Positions 54,379 to 62,252 of a stretch of DNA of 64,000 bases are shown in pieces. Under the pieces are notes generated by a model. That model had not been told where the DNA came from, made no database searches, and saw only the letters and a list, made by a program, of their open reading frames with translations. Position 1 is the stretch's first letter. The number at the start of each line of letters is the position of its first letter. The DNA lies in contig NZ_RCNS01000001.1 of assembly GCF_009725995.1 (NCBI RefSeq), positions 1-64,000 of the forward strand. The letters are read 5' to 3'. Origin of the DNA: Zobellia laminariae (GTDB taxonomy: Bacteria; Bacteroidota; Bacteroidia; Flavobacteriales; Flavobacteriaceae). Position numbers and translations under genes: made by a program.

Positions 54379-54452
54379 AACGTAAATTTTAATTTAATTG
54401 AAACACTGAATTTATACTGTGTGCTTTTCTTAATCTACCGTCTAAAAAACAG

Positions 54453-54761
54453 TTAGACTATATCACTAATTTGAAGCACACCTTGAACATTGGTATAATT
54501 AGGTAAATCTGCCGCCAGTGTTGCTCCATGAGGTCCAAAAGATTTCTGAAATTCTTCTACAGATTCAAAATATAGGTTTGCGATTGCAACGTAAGGTGCT
54601 AGCTCACCAGGTTCTCTACCTGCCAATCCTTTCTCTACCTCTACTTTTTTAAGCGCGCTCCCTACCAATTTCTTAACCATTGGTATATGGGTATTTATAT
54701 AATACGCTAAATCAAATTCTACAGTTTTACTGTTCGGATATAATACAGATACTTTAATCAT
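54453..54761 (-). CDS. EthD-family protein
   Basis: 102-residue dimeric alpha-beta barrel protein of the EthD type (MIKVSVLYPN, YYINTHIPMVKKLVG near residues 21-35, and a C-terminal TNVQGVLQISDI). EthD-like proteins occur in ring-cleavage, ether-degradation and heme/polyketide pathways and often act as small monooxygenases or carriers. Length is normal. The gene is in the TetR-linked cluster, 74 bp from each neighbour. Confidence 0.87.
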   Translation of the reverse strand: MIKVSVLYPNSKTVEFDLAYYINTHIPMVKKLVGSALKKVEVEKGLAGREPGELAPYVAIANLYFESVEEFQKSFGPHGATLAADLPNYTNVQGVLQISDIV

Positions 54762-54835
54762 TAGTTTATTTTTTATGTTGTTCTATAATATCAATTCTTG
54801 CCTATGGGATTCAACTTATCAGCCGGAAAACTATC

Positions 54836-55657
54836 CTATTTAAAACTTTCTACAGTTACCCTGTGTACGTTCTCACTGGTATCATCTTTGGGTTCACCAA
54901 TTTGAGCTGTCATTACAAACGGTACTAAAATACCATTTACGTTTCTATAGTCTTCAAATTGCATGGAACCATACAAAAAACTTGGTGCAGGTTTAGGATT
55001 ATTTCTTGTAGTAAATGTGGCCGCTTCCACAAGACCACTTTCTTTACCTATCCATAGTACATAGTGGTCGTAATCCTTAGTAGTTTCATTACCCCAACTC
55101 ACAAAAACTTTTTCAACTTTTTGCCCTCTTAATTCATCTTGACCAACATACCTTATAAACGGAGCTTTAGATAAGCGGTCTGCTAACTCAAAGAAATACT
55201 GCAATGCGCCAAGGGTGAAAATAATTCCAGCATTATCCTCTACTTCCGAATGATATGTTATATGTTGTTTTTCGTAATAATCATTAGAAATTATTCCGGC
55301 AATATGTCCTTTCTCATCGCCTTCGAGAACTTCCAGCTGACTATCAAAATTACCTACTTTAAACCGAAAAGCTATTTTAGGATTCTCCCATGTATACGGT
55401 GAACCCACCTTACCCATGAATCCAGACCAATAATCCCTTCCTATTACCTCATAAGTTGAAAACTGGTTAAGTTTATTTAATCCTTGTTTTAGAACCGCTT
55501 CATCTAATAATTCTTTAGCATAAGCTATTTTTTCTTTGGACTGATGATTGTCTTTGACTTCATCTGGTCTTAAGTCGGCCAGGACAAATGCGCTAATTGC
55601 CATAAATACCGCGAGTGTCGCAAATACCAACAATATAATTCTAAATATTTTTTTCAT
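54836..55657 (-). CDS. Membrane-anchored or exported protein of unknown family
   Basis: 273-residue protein with an N-terminal hydrophobic segment (about residues 5-25) that may be a signal peptide or anchor. The rest is beta-rich with aromatic residues (GRDYWSGFMG near 75, TYHSEVEDN, FVSWGNETTKDYDHYVLWIG near 200, YGSMQFEDYRNVNGILVPF). It resembles outer-membrane lipoprotein-sorting/DUF-type carrier proteins such as LolA-like folds, but the lipobox is missing and the match is uncertain. Its place in a redox cluster gives no direct function. Confidence 0.65.
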   Translation of the reverse strand: MKKIFRIILLVFATLAVFMAISAFVLADLRPDEVKDNHQSKEKIAYAKELLDEAVLKQGLNKLNQFSTYEVIGRDYWSGFMGKVGSPYTWENPKIAFRFKVGNFDSQLEVLEGDEKGHIAGIISNDYYEKQHITYHSEVEDNAGIIFTLGALQYFFELADRLSKAPFIRYVGQDELRGQKVEKVFVSWGNETTKDYDHYVLWIGKESGLVEAATFTTRNNPKPAPSFLYGSMQFEDYRNVNGILVPFVMTAQIGEPKDDTSENVHRVTVESFK

Positions 55658-55733
55658 GGTTAGTTGGGGTTACTAGAGAAAAAAGCTCCTGCCCGAACCT
55701 ACGGGCAAGACCATTAATTTATATAACTAAGAA

Positions 55734-56468
55734 CTATTCGTTCATATCTGCCAATACCACATTGTCCGAAAAACTTTGGTAATCACCTTCAACTTGCTTT
55801 GCCATAGCATCTGGAAACAAGTGGAAATCACCTGCTTTTAATGCACTAACAATACCTTCTGCAACTTCTTCAGTAGTTGAATCTGTTTCAAAACCAGCAC
55901 TTGCGGCCATATCCGTATCAATAGGTCCTGGGTGAACACTTAGAATACTAACTCCTTTAGCGCCTAGTTCTGTTCTTAACCCTTGAGTTAAAGAGTATGA
56001 AGCAGCCTTAGATGCTGAATATGTAGACAATTGCGAAAAGTTTTTGATAGATGCGATAGAATTCAGCTGTACCAAAGCTCCTTTTTTCTCTTCCAAAGTC
56101 TTGGCAAAAGCATTAGCTACACGCAACAAACCAAAAGCATTAACTTCTAGTTGTTGTCTAAAATCTTCTTCCACATTTTCTCCTATTGTAGCATATGGAG
56201 TTCCTAGTCCTGCATTGTTTACAACAACATCTACATCATTAGCTTTCTGAGCTAAATCTTTAATGGATTGCGAATTAGAAACATCTGCTTTAATGGTCAC
56301 TACTTTATTACCATACTTTTCTTCCAATTCTTTGGTAGAACTTGTATCACGTACTGCCAAGTATACTTTCTTGGCGCCGTGGTTTATAAAAGATTCTACA
56401 ATTGCTTTACCAATACCACGATTGGCTCCTGTTACTAGTGCTACTTTATTTTCTATTGAAATGCTCAT
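55734..56468 (-). CDS. SDR-family oxidoreductase
   Basis: 244-residue short-chain dehydrogenase, distinct from the other copy at 52894. Cofactor motif TGANRGIG near residues 14-21, VNNAG near 85, catalytic Ser in LNSIAS, and YSASKAA near 148-154. The C-terminus is acidic and without a signal. It probably reduces or oxidises a small carbonyl compound. It is the second gene after the AhpD-like gene, separated by a hairpin, in the TetR-controlled cluster. Confidence 0.9.
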   Translation of the reverse strand: MSISIENKVALVTGANRGIGKAIVESFINHGAKKVYLAVRDTSSTKELEEKYGNKVVTIKADVSNSQSIKDLAQKANDVDVVVNNAGLGTPYATIGENVEEDFRQQLEVNAFGLLRVANAFAKTLEEKKGALVQLNSIASIKNFSQLSTYSASKAASYSLTQGLRTELGAKGVSILSVHPGPIDTDMAASAGFETDSTTEEVAEGIVSALKAGDFHLFPDAMAKQVEGDYQSFSDNVVLADMNE

Positions 56469-56531
56469 AGTTTATTTTTTTATGTCGAACTGTTTTAAGG
56501 TCGATTTTTCAAGGTGATTAGAATTAATAAA

Positions 56532-56552
56532 CCTTCCGCTTTAAACGGAAGG
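56532..56552 (-). terminator. Hairpin between the AhpD-like and SDR genes
   Basis: CCTTCCG (56532-56538) pairs with CGGAAGG (56546-56552), 7-nt loop. On the minus strand it is followed by TTTATTAATT, a weak T-tract. It may reduce readthrough into the following genes or stabilise the upstream mRNA. Confidence 0.5.
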
Positions 56553-56605
56553 CTTATTTATTGCCATCATGCTTCATTAGCTAACAACATTTGGCAATGT
56601 TCTTT

Positions 56606-57154
56606 TTACTTTTTCCAAGCAAATTTTTGGAAAGGTGCATCAACTGGAGTCTCTGCAATATGATTTACGTAGTTACTGATTACTTTTTGTGAAAGGCCTA
56701 AAACAATTTCTAACAATTGTCTCTTTTCGTAACCAGCTTCGTAAAAAGCTTGAATATCTTCTTCACTAATATTACCTCTTTCACGCACTACTTTTAATGT
56801 AGTTTCATGTAATATCTGTAATTTTTCAGATGGTAATTTAGTCCCGTTTCTTAATGCTTCTGTAATAGCATCATCTACCTTCATCATTTTTGCGATGGCC
56901 GTATGTGCCGGCACACAGTAATGACAAGCGTGTTCTACGTTAATTGTTTGCCATACAACCGTAAGTTCATCATTGTTGAAAGATGAGTTTACGAAAAGCT
57001 CATGTAAAGATTGGTATGCTTTTAATAAACCGGGTGATTCAGCTAATACACCGTGCAAGTTTGGAATACTGCCAAAACTCTTTACTGAATTTTCTAATAA
57101 CGGCTTGCTTTCTGCTGGTGCTGTTTCTAAAGTGTGTATTGTTAATGTGCTCAT
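56606..57154 (-). CDS. Carboxymuconolactone decarboxylase/AhpD-like protein
   Basis: 182-residue helical protein of the CMD/AhpD superfamily with the redox motif HACHYCVPAH (CxxC) near residues 74-83. The AhpD-type His is retained two residues after the second Cys region. Such proteins relay electrons to peroxiredoxins or decarboxylate lactones. Directly upstream is a perfect operator dyad (57189-57204) shared with the tetR promoter. It is thus the regulated first gene of the cluster. Confidence 0.88.
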   Translation of the reverse strand: MSTLTIHTLETAPAESKPLLENSVKSFGSIPNLHGVLAESPGLLKAYQSLHELFVNSSFNNDELTVVWQTINVEHACHYCVPAHTAIAKMMKVDDAITEALRNGTKLPSEKLQILHETTLKVVRERGNISEEDIQAFYEAGYEKRQLLEIVLGLSQKVISNYVNHIAETPVDAPFQKFAWKK

Positions 57155-57188
57155 AGCTTCTATTTTTTAATTATTAGTTTATTTATTT

Positions 57189-57204
57189 CTAAGCAAACGC
57201 TTAG
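57189..57204 (-). promoter_or_regulatory. TetR operator at the AhpD-like gene
   Basis: CTAAGC-AAAC-GCTTAG, a perfect 16-bp dyad with a 4-bp centre, 35 bp upstream of the ATG. The TTTG of a possible -33 element lies inside it on the minus strand. The same dyad, one base altered, is in the tetR promoter. Confidence 0.75.
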
Positions 57205-57222
57205 TTTTAGTGAAAAAAAATT

Positions 57223-57786
57223 TTATATGTTCAAAAATGTAAATTCAATAGTGTCGTTGAGTTGGCTTTGGTCGAAAACTTTTGATGAAACTGACAAACC
57301 CAACAAACTATTCATTAAATAATTTGATTGTCGCTCTGCTTCTTCTATCGTATTACCTTCTTCTTGCAAAAGATTATCTACAAACAATTGCTTGATACTG
57401 TTAGCAAAATCCATCAATTGCTCCATGATTATAGGGTCTCCGTCTTCTTTAATTTCGTTTACCGTATTGGTTACTAAACAACCTCTATTCTTATCGTCTT
57501 CTTTTGCAAATTCTAAAAAATCATAAAAGTATTGCTTAATGCCTTCCTTTCCATTATTAGATTTAGAAAGCTTATCAGTTATATACCGTATTCTCTTTTT
57601 GTACGCATTAATACTTTCAAGAAATACACCCTGTTTATTTCCAAAACTAGAGTAAATAGAAAATTGGTTGATACCCATTTCCTTTTCCAGCATACGAACA
57701 GTAGTAGCCTCATAACCATTTCTCCAAAAAAGAGCGGTGGCCTTTTCTATTACTTCTTCTTCGTTATATTGCTTTTTTCTAGCCAT
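57223..57786 (-). CDS. TetR/AcrR-family regulator
   Basis: 187-residue repressor. The start at 57786 gives MARKKQYNEEEVIEKA; an upstream ATG at 57807 is inside the core promoter and is rejected. Helix-turn-helix is near residues 25-45 (YEATTVRMLEKEMGINQFSIYSSFGNK). The C-terminal ~130 residues are a ligand-binding helical domain of the YezE/AcrR type (GCLVTNTVNE near residue 94). A matching operator lies in its own promoter and before the first cluster gene, so it should repress both. The inducer is likely a reactive small molecule, not identified. Confidence 0.9.
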   Translation of the reverse strand: MARKKQYNEEEVIEKATALFWRNGYEATTVRMLEKEMGINQFSIYSSFGNKQGVFLESINAYKKRIRYITDKLSKSNNGKEGIKQYFYDFLEFAKEDDKNRGCLVTNTVNEIKEDGDPIIMEQLMDFANSIKQLFVDNLLQEEGNTIEEAERQSNYLMNSLLGLSVSSKVFDQSQLNDTIEFTFLNI

Positions 57787-57804
57787 TGTTTCTAAACTAC
57801 GACA

Positions 57805-57835
57805 CAAAACTAAGCACTTGCTTTGTTATTACAAA
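57805..57835 (-). promoter_or_regulatory. tetR core promoter with embedded operator
   Basis: On the minus strand TTTG (57832-57835), exactly 19 nt, then TAGTTTTG (57805-57812). The spacer holds the dyad at 57810-57825 (CTAAGC-ACTT-GCTTTG on the plus strand), one base from perfect. A repressor bound here would block polymerase. Confidence 0.8.
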
Positions 57836-57864
57836 CTTTTTAAGAATACTTTAGCTTTTGAGTA

Positions 57865-57919
57865 TAAAAAAGCAGCTCAAACGTCTGGTTCACAGATTTG
57901 TGAACTATACGTTTGAGCT
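57865..57919 (-). terminator. Terminator of the polysaccharide operon
   Basis: An 11-bp perfect outer stem, AGCTCAAACGT (57874-57884) with ACGTTTGAGCT (57909-57919), is continued after a 3x3 internal loop by GTTCACA (57888-57894) with TGTGAAC (57899-57905). On the minus strand GCTTTTTT follows. It ends the gene at 57948. Confidence 0.92.
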
Positions 57920-57947
57920 ACCAATAAAATTACTTTACACTTTTTAT

Positions 57948-59087
57948 CTATCTATATGACACAGCAATCTTAGCCAGCTGGCCAACAATTTTAACTGAGT
58001 CTTTCATGGATAATTTAGAGCCATCTGCATGAATCCATCTTTTAAGTGGCTGCTCGCAAATTATGCGTTTAGCTTCTTCTTTACCGTAATGTTTTCTCAT
58101 ACGCATGAAAATCTCAACATCAAAAAGCCATTTGGTAATGAACTTTTTGTTGAACATAGTTGAAGCGATCTCACGGTCCATTATTTTGGCTCCACACTGC
58201 GTATCCTTAAACGGCATACCCAGAATAGTCTGTATGATCATATTAATGGTCATACTTATAATTTTACGAGCAGATTCTTTTGTGATGTTCGCTCCCATTC
58301 TACTAATTCTAGAACCACTCACAATTTTGAAATCCGAATTTTCAATAGTCTTAACTAAATCATCAAAATCTCTAAAATCTGTTGAAAGATCGGCATCCAG
58401 ATATCCTAGATAATCCAGTTGCTCATCTTTAATCATATGTAAGATACCTTGGCGTACCGCTTCTGCCTTACCACCATTCTTCTCACAATTATATACACTT
58501 ATATTAGACTCGTTCCCTTTGCGAAGCTTCTGTAACACCTCTAGGGTTTTATCTGTACTTCCATCATTTACAAAACATAAATGATATCCCAAATTCTCTT
58601 GCGCAAAGGCTATGAATTCCGGACCTGATAAACGGTCTTCTTCATTATAACATGGTATAACTACACCTACGCAGTTCTTTTGAAGCATTCGGGCATTATC
58701 ACTTGTTACCGCTTCTTTTTGAACATCGGGTGCACCTATGATTCGTTTTATCCGTGCAGCCATTTCATCTAGACTCACAGGTTTTTTCATATAATCATTA
58801 ATACCTAAATCAAAACCATCTACAATGATTTTCTCATCGGTATTACCGGACATCACCAATATTGGTGTTTCAGATTTCTGTTCAAGACGAATGTGTTTTA
58901 CCACTTGCAGTCCTGACATGCCTGGCATGTTAATATCCACCAGTACTAAGTCTGGCTGAAAATTATCAAATACTTCTATGCCTTGCTCACCGGAGCTGGC
59001 CGTTTTAACCTCATAACCTAGTTCTAATAATCTTTTTTCAACAGAAAGCAAAATCAATTGCTGGTCGTCAATGGTTAATATTTTCAT
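57948..59087 (-). CDS. Response-regulator / family-2 glycosyltransferase fusion
   Basis: 379-residue protein joining two domains rarely seen together. Residues 1-119 are a receiver domain with all key residues: DDQQ acid pair near 7-8, phospho-acceptor Asp in VDINMPG near 52, and Lys in KKPVS near 102. Residues ~138-379 are a DPM1-type GT2 domain: PCYNEEDRL near 143, VNDGSTDKT, DADLSTDF and SGSRISRMG. It has no DNA-binding or GGDEF output. The enzyme should transfer a sugar to polyprenyl phosphate or a glycan, with the receiver possibly switching activity. It is the last of three genes with a GT4 and a flippase. Confidence 0.9.
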   Translation of the reverse strand: MKILTIDDQQLILLSVEKRLLELGYEVKTASSGEQGIEVFDNFQPDLVLVDINMPGMSGLQVVKHIRLEQKSETPILVMSGNTDEKIIVDGFDLGINDYMKKPVSLDEMAARIKRIIGAPDVQKEAVTSDNARMLQKNCVGVVIPCYNEEDRLSGPEFIAFAQENLGYHLCFVNDGSTDKTLEVLQKLRKGNESNISVYNCEKNGGKAEAVRQGILHMIKDEQLDYLGYLDADLSTDFRDFDDLVKTIENSDFKIVSGSRISRMGANITKESARKIISMTINMIIQTILGMPFKDTQCGAKIMDREIASTMFNKKFITKWLFDVEIFMRMRKHYGKEEAKRIICEQPLKRWIHADGSKLSMKDSVKIVGQLAKIAVSYR

Positions 59088-59127
59088 GGTGGTATTTTTT
59101 ATAAGATGTGGGATCCTAATTTTTTGT

Positions 59128-60366
59128 TTATGCTTTTACTTTTTCGTGTGTTAATCCAATTGCGTTTACGTCTATTATTTCGCCTTTAGATTTTTGGACC
59201 TGAATGGCCTTGAAATAATCTAAATACATTTGGGTAATAGTACTCATTGGTAGCGAACAAGCAGCCTCATAGTTGGTCTTGGCCAACTCTGTTCTATAAG
59301 CATCATCAGTAAGTATTTTTTCTATGGCATCTGCTAAAGACGCTTTGTTCTCAGGTAAAAAGAACTCGCCTCTATACCCTTCTTCTTGAACAAGTACACT
59401 CAAGTCTCCTAGATCCGGAAGTGCAACTGCTTTTCCGTAGCTTCCTGCTTGGTGCAAAACTCCAGAACTACCCGTAGTAGAAGTATACGGAAAGACCACT
59501 ACAGCACTTTGACCAAAAATAACGGGTACGTCTTCTTCGGCTACATAACCTGTAAAACGTATTTGAGGTACATGGCTATAAACTTCTTCCATTTTCTTAA
59601 GATATCCTGGGGTATTGGGACTATCTGTACCTGCAATTACAATTTCTATATCTTCATTGCTTCTATTTCTGATTACTTCTACAGCCTCTATAAGCACTTC
59701 AACTTTTTTGTAGGTGCCAAACTTACCAAAAGCCATAACCTGCTTTGGACCTGCGGGAAGACTAAAATCTGGTTCTGGAGGTGTTTCAAAAGAACCGTGA
59801 GGAATTAACGCAATGTTCTTCGCTTTATATTTTTGTTCTAGAATAGTTACATATTTGCTAATGGTAACCGCCAAAATATCTGACGCCAAAACAAACTTCG
59901 TTAAAGTGGTTCCAATAAAACCGTATACCTTTTGAAGTATTTTACTTTTAGTAAATCCGGCACTATCCAAATCTACTTGCTCCAATATATTGTGCAATAA
60001 TGAAATGGTAGGAATACCTTTAAATTTAGTTGCGTAAGGCAACATCAACCCTAAAGCTGCCGGTATCTTTTTATCACCAAATTTTAAGAACTGTAAATTA
60101 AAAAGTACGGCATCTGGCTTATGGATACTAATAGATTTATTAACTGTCAATAAGTTCCAATAGCTATTAAAATCCCAACATTCTGAAACTGTAATTTTAC
60201 AACCTTCCCCTTCAAAAGAAAGGTCTTTTGGCTCCTCCGTTTTATCTGTCATCAAAATAATTTCGGTGACTTCTTCTTGTAATCTAAAATGCTTTACAAG
60301 ATAATATCCGTATTCCGTCAATGTGACTTTACTGGGAGGATATGCGGTTACAATGGCTAGTTTCAT
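59128..60366 (-). CDS. Family-4 glycosyltransferase
   Basis: 412-residue GT4 (GT-B fold) enzyme. The N-terminal half contains LAIVTAYPPSK and LLHNILEQVDLD; the C-terminal half has the nucleotide-sugar site: MAFGKFGTYKKVEVLIEAV, then FTGYVAEEDVPVIFG, then VVFPYTSTTGSSGVLHQAGSYGKAV. It adds a sugar to a growing polysaccharide or lipid-linked oligosaccharide; the donor and acceptor are not known. It lies 40 bp before the receiver-GT2 gene and 71 bp after the flippase gene, all leftward. Confidence 0.88.
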   Translation of the reverse strand: MKLAIVTAYPPSKVTLTEYGYYLVKHFRLQEEVTEIILMTDKTEEPKDLSFEGEGCKITVSECWDFNSYWNLLTVNKSISIHKPDAVLFNLQFLKFGDKKIPAALGLMLPYATKFKGIPTISLLHNILEQVDLDSAGFTKSKILQKVYGFIGTTLTKFVLASDILAVTISKYVTILEQKYKAKNIALIPHGSFETPPEPDFSLPAGPKQVMAFGKFGTYKKVEVLIEAVEVIRNRSNEDIEIVIAGTDSPNTPGYLKKMEEVYSHVPQIRFTGYVAEEDVPVIFGQSAVVVFPYTSTTGSSGVLHQAGSYGKAVALPDLGDLSVLVQEEGYRGEFFLPENKASLADAIEKILTDDAYRTELAKTNYEAACSLPMSTITQMYLDYFKAIQVQKSKGEIIDVNAIGLTHEKVKA

Positions 60367-60437
60367 ACTGTAGGTTTAATTTTTTGGGACTATTTAATGA
60401 ACAGTTATCTTATGTTTTTATACTGATTTAAAAATTT

Positions 60438-61694
60438 TCAACTTTCTATTACGCTCTTCTTTCCTAATTCTTTACTTGCAAAATATACCAACTGAACTAC
60501 CAATAATATAGACATGGCTATCAGTTGCATATGCACTACACTTTCTAAATTATCATGGTATAACACCACCAATAATATTTGCGAAAGACCTAATACGCCA
60601 GATAAAATAACAGGTACATAATGGTCTAACGACAAAAAGTAGTATGCGAAAATGTTGGATATAGCGAACAGTGAAGTCGCCAATGCATACTGCCATAACA
60701 AACTGGACATAGCTACATACGAATCTCCAAACATTAGAGTTATAATCAATTCCGGAAATAGGTAACATGCTGCTACAATACCAGCAGAAAGCAACCCTAT
60801 ATAGGATACATATTTAAACAAAATTGGTGCTGTTGGTTCGCCATCTTTTTGTTTCTGCACTACTACAGGAAGTAAGAGCATTACGAACATCCAAGCTACA
60901 AAATACACTACCCTGCCAATTAAGGCTAAAGACGCGTAGAGACCAGCTTCCGTTGGTTCAAAATAGTGCTTCACTAAAAGGACATCACTATTATTTATGA
61001 TGATTTGAGTAAACTCATAACAGGCGGTCAACCATATAAATTGTGAGACCCGCTTTGCATTATCTGGACTCAGTTTTCTAGATTCTTTGAAAGATATGGA
61101 CGTACTGTCCGAAGGAAAAAGTCCGAAAAGAAACGATAAGAATATTCCTAATGCCACCAATGTTCCTGGTTCAATATCCAAAAGAAAAAGTAATATCATG
61201 GTCAATAACAACCGGCTCCACATTTCTGTCTGGTAAGTGATAGACAGCTTTCCAAATTCTTGTTTGCCTTGGTATGCTCCTCTATTTACACTCATAAAAA
61301 AGTAAATAGGTATGCCTAAACCAAAGATGATAAACATCCAATGACTTTCTGTATTGAAAAGCGATTGTAATTGTTTTGAAAAAATAAGAATAAGTACGCC
61401 TATAATTAGACCTACAATACTTGCTTGACGATAACTTATGTTCTTAAAAATATCCCATTCTTTACCTGAAAAAATTACAGCAAATTTTGCCGTAGCCAAT
61501 TGAAAGGTCATTCCCATAAAGGACAAAACCAATAATAAGGTTACTAAAAGTGCTGCTTCCGAAAATGCTGCAGGCCCCAATAACCTGCCTAACAAGAGGT
61601 TGTAAAGGTAGTTACCACCATTTACCAAAAGTACGCTACCCATGAACAACTGCTCTTGGGAAACTTTTTTAAACATTAACTTTATGGCGGTCAT
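60438..61694 (-). CDS. Polysaccharide flippase-type membrane protein (Wzx/MATE-like)
   Basis: 418-residue inner-membrane protein with about twelve transmembrane helices of the oligosaccharide-flippase superfamily (opening MLFKKVSQEQLFMGSVLLVNGGNYLYNLLLGRLLGP, typical of the group at residues ~7-40, key GGNYLYNLLLGRLLGP). It should move lipid-linked sugar units to the periplasmic side for polymerisation. No polymerase (Wzy) is visible unless the divergent protein at 62253 plays that part. First gene of the three-gene polysaccharide operon. Confidence 0.85.
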   Translation of the reverse strand: MTAIKLMFKKVSQEQLFMGSVLLVNGGNYLYNLLLGRLLGPAAFSEAALLVTLLLVLSFMGMTFQLATAKFAVIFSGKEWDIFKNISYRQASIVGLIIGVLILIFSKQLQSLFNTESHWMFIIFGLGIPIYFFMSVNRGAYQGKQEFGKLSITYQTEMWSRLLLTMILLFLLDIEPGTLVALGIFLSFLFGLFPSDSTSISFKESRKLSPDNAKRVSQFIWLTACYEFTQIIINNSDVLLVKHYFEPTEAGLYASLALIGRVVYFVAWMFVMLLLPVVVQKQKDGEPTAPILFKYVSYIGLLSAGIVAACYLFPELIITLMFGDSYVAMSSLLWQYALATSLFAISNIFAYYFLSLDHYVPVILSGVLGLSQILLVVLYHDNLESVVHMQLIAMSILLVVQLVYFASKELGKKSVIES

Positions 61695-61869
61695 AGTTGG
61701 TGATATCTAGGTTTTGTTTCTTATCTCTACTATCATGTTCTTACTTCGCTACTTTTGGATATAAAAAGCATACTTATCTGTATGTCAAATATCTAGTTTC
61801 AAATTTTTTCTAAAATTCCGAACTTGATATCTAAACGAATTTTTGTTAGAATATTGTAGGATTTAACTT

Positions 61870-61922
61870 ATAATCGATAAAACGTAGCGTTTCGTAGAAT
61901 TATTCTGCATTTCATCGATTAT
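61870..61922. other. Compact three-way-junction-like element
   Basis: ATAATCGAT (61870-61878) pairs perfectly with ATCGATTAT (61914-61922). Between them are two short hairpins: AAACG/CGTTT (61880-61884/61888-61892) and a stem around AGAA/TTCT (61896-61899/61903-61906) extended by one G-C and one T-G pair. The rest of the ~560-bp gap between flippase and 62253 shows nothing else clear. Confidence 0.5.
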
Positions 61923-62252
61923 GTGAGCGCTCTGTATACACCAAATCTATACCTCAGAAACTGCGTTTGTTTTTATTAAACTTTTTATAACCTCAATCTC
62001 ATCATACTTATATTATCTATTAAACCGCTATAATTCATAGTATTACAATCCTTTAAACCCTAAAGAAAGATGGTTGTTTTTAGCATCTTTTAATCCTCAA
62101 ATTTATCTGTATTTATGGCGCTTTTTTAGATAGAAAAGTTCATTTACGCTCAATTGTAGACCAACGGCTCAAATCAATAGATATACAATACCATCGATGA
62201 AATACAATATAAACACCTTTATATTGTTATATTTTCTGACAATTAACCACCA

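Noticed and set aside
61862..61886. Possible dif-like Xer site (ATTTAACTTAT...)
   Set aside because: Only one arm resembles a Xer site; the other arm and central region do not fit, and no xer gene is near.
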